Shown here piece by piece: positions 14,708 through 15,709 of a stretch of 15,709 nt of DNA. The stretch lies in the NCBI GenBank assembly GCA_050298555.1, contig JBNKUL010000014.1, positions 1 through 15,709 on the forward strand, given 5' to 3'. Both the position numbers and the translations under genes were made by a program. The notes beneath the pieces are model-generated. The model saw only the letters and a list, made by a program, of their open reading frames with translations, was not told where the DNA came from and did no database searches. The stretch comes from JAPHSX01 sp050298555 (GTDB lineage: Bacteria; Pseudomonadota; Gammaproteobacteria; Thiohalomonadales; Thiohalomonadaceae). How positions within the stretch are numbered: the stretch's first letter is position 1; each line of letters starts with the position of its first letter.

Positions 14708-15446
14708 AGGCGATGGCGGCAAAGGTCTTCAACTCGTCGTGCAGGTTGGCGTGCATCACCCAGGGGCCGACCGTCAGGCGCAACCCGGCGATAAGCTTAC
14801 GGTCCTGGTTAAATTCACACTGCAGGTGGTGGGGGACCCGCGCGGCGATCTGCTCGCGCAACTGCTGTTGCTGTGCCTCGCTGAGGGGGTAGGCACTCAA
14901 CACCTCCACCGCCACAGGGGTGGAGTTATTGGCCACCGACTGTAGTGCGTCGCGCTGTGCCGGCGGCAACTGCCGGAGTTGTTCAAGCAGGTGGTCGAAC
15001 AGCCTGTCCTGCACCTCGGGCGAGGCGACCGCCTCGAGCAGGCGGGAGACAAAGCGCGCCCCCTGCTCCAGGGCCTGCACCTCTATCTGCCGTTGCTGTT
15101 CGGCCAGCGCCCGCTCGGCCAGCACCGCCGACTTCTGCCGCTCCGCCTCGAGCTCCTGCTGCAGCGCTCCCTGCAGCTTCTGGCGCTCCTCCTCCACCTC
15201 ATGAAACAGCTGCTGGCGCGCCGCCTCGCGCTCCTGCTCCCAGGCGGCAAGACGGTTCTCGTACTGCCCACGCAGTGCCACCGCCTGCTGCTGCTTCTCA
15301 TCCGCGTGCTGCAACTGCGCCTCGATCGCCTGCTGGCGACGGACGATGACTTCCTTTACCGGCAGGTAGAAGAAACGTTTAAGCAGCCACACCAGCACCA
15401 GGAAGTTGATGATCTCCAGGACGAAGGTGGTCCAGTTCAGTTCCAA
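14697..15446 (-). CDS. atpF: N-type F-ATPase b subunit with delta-like C-terminal domain
   Basis: A 249-residue peripheral-stalk subunit. One transmembrane helix lies at about 5-25 (TFVLEIINFLVLVWLLKRFF), followed by a long Gln/Ala/Glu-rich coiled coil (about 30-145). The last about 100 residues form a globular part ending LIAGLRLTVGPWVMHANLHD, resembling the end of the delta subunit (OSCP). This is longer than the about 156 residues of an ordinary b subunit, and no separate delta gene stands between atpF and atpA, so the tail probably serves as delta. The start is TTG 15446 (MELNWTTF), with GGGGAGG 7 bases upstream; in-frame codons further up overlap atpE. It is 13 bases after atpE and overlaps atpA. 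Confidence 0.9.
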   Translation of the reverse strand: MELNWTTFVLEIINFLVLVWLLKRFFYLPVKEVIVRRQQAIEAQLQHADEKQQQAVALRGQYENRLAAWEQEREAARQQLFHEVEEERQKLQGALQQELEAERQKSAVLAERALAEQQRQIEVQALEQGARFVSRLLEAVASPEVQDRLFDHLLEQLRQLPPAQRDALQSVANNSTPVAVEVLSAYPLSEAQQQQLREQIAARVPHHLQCEFNQDRKLIAGLRLTVGPWVMHANLHDELKTFAAIAYEH

Positions 15447-15459
15447 TGCCCTACCTCCC

Positions 15460-15709
15460 CTACGAGCCGACCAGGTACTCAAACAGCGGATTGCGGAACA
15501 GCACAATGAGCACGATGACCAGCACGTAGATCGCCAGCGACTCGATCATCGCCAGGCCGATAAAGAGGGTGCGCATGATCGACTTCTCCGCCTCGGGCTG
15601 GCGCGACAGCGCATCGAGGGCACTGGAGATCGCCTTGCCCATCGCCAGTGCCGGCCCCACCACGCCGATGGCAATGGCCAGCACGGCCCCCACCGTCGAG
15701 GCCAACACT
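15460..15709 (-). CDS. atpE: N-type F-ATPase c subunit (5' end outside window)
   Basis: Eighty-two residues plus stop are visible; the first few residues lie beyond the right edge. Two transmembrane helices form the rotor hairpin. Helix 1 reads VGAVLAIAIGVVGPALAMGK, the polar loop is SRQPEAEKS, and helix 2 holds the ion-carrying Glu in FIGLAMIESLAIYVLVIVL. Na+-translocating c subunits have Gln four residues after the helix-1 GP (GPxxxQ); here it is Met. In helix 2 the Ser and Tyr of the ExS/T..Y-type site remain (ES...Y). It is therefore probably proton coupled or of uncertain ion choice. Operon order c, b, alpha, gamma without delta is that of the N-ATPase. Confidence 0.92.
   Translation of the reverse strand, partial: VLASTVGAVLAIAIGVVGPALAMGKAISSALDALSRQPEAEKSIMRTLFIGLAMIESLAIYVLVIVLIVLFRNPLFEYLVGS

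Noticed and set aside
13781..14794. Long plus-strand open frame opposite atpA (337 codons)
   Set aside because: High-GC shadow of atpA with Gly/Ala/His-rich nonsense composition and no ribosome site; atpA is certain on the other strand.
1..15709. Insertion sequences, CRISPR arrays, prophage or toxin-antitoxin genes, tRNA or rRNA
   Set aside because: Looked for on both strands; no repeat array, transposase, integrase, paired terminal repeats or RNA gene could be supported.

Overview
The window looks like a free chromosomal segment of a GC-rich gammaproteobacterium, probably a sulfur-metabolising relative of the Chromatiales. This rests on the rpe-gph-trpE order (common in Pseudomonas-type gammaproteobacteria), a DsrC/TusE-family protein, an N-type alternative F-ATPase, and c-di-GMP and hybrid-kinase signalling genes. 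The lineage is inference. No tRNA, rRNA, IS element or CRISPR array is visible.

Left part (1-2600): the C-terminal end of a membrane protein; a small two-helix membrane protein (387-710); a convergent 59-residue membrane protein (691-870, minus) whose ribosome binding site lies in a 9-bp hairpin; yjdM (978-1319, minus); a divergent DsrC/TusE-like gene (1538-1897) closed by a strong UUCG terminator; and an unrecognised helical protein (2059-2601).

Signalling part (2759-7625, plus strand): a GAF plus HD-GYP c-di-GMP phosphodiesterase, a membrane hybrid histidine kinase with its own receiver, and a secreted trypsin-like serine protease with an Ig-like N-terminal domain. A 14-bp hairpin closes this block against the convergent trpE.

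Metabolic part (7679-10759, minus strand): rpe, gph and trpE. The gap between gph and trpE holds an 11-codon leader peptide with tandem Trp codons. Nine bases beside its stop codon are perfectly complementary to the trpE ribosome-binding region, and there is no U-tract terminator. This suggests tryptophan control of trpE at translation, possibly through a pseudoknot. It is the most interesting signal in the window.

Right part: a divergent two-gene operon (DUF3530-type alpha/beta hydrolase-like protein and CopD-family membrane protein) on the plus strand, converging with the 3' end of an N-type F-ATPase operon on the minus strand (atpE partial, atpF with a delta-like tail, atpA, atpG). The rest of that operon (expected a, beta, epsilon and small subunits) lies beyond the right edge. 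The ATPase alpha subunit has Arg in place of the P-loop Lys, and the c subunit keeps its ion-binding Glu but lacks the Gln typical of Na+ sites.
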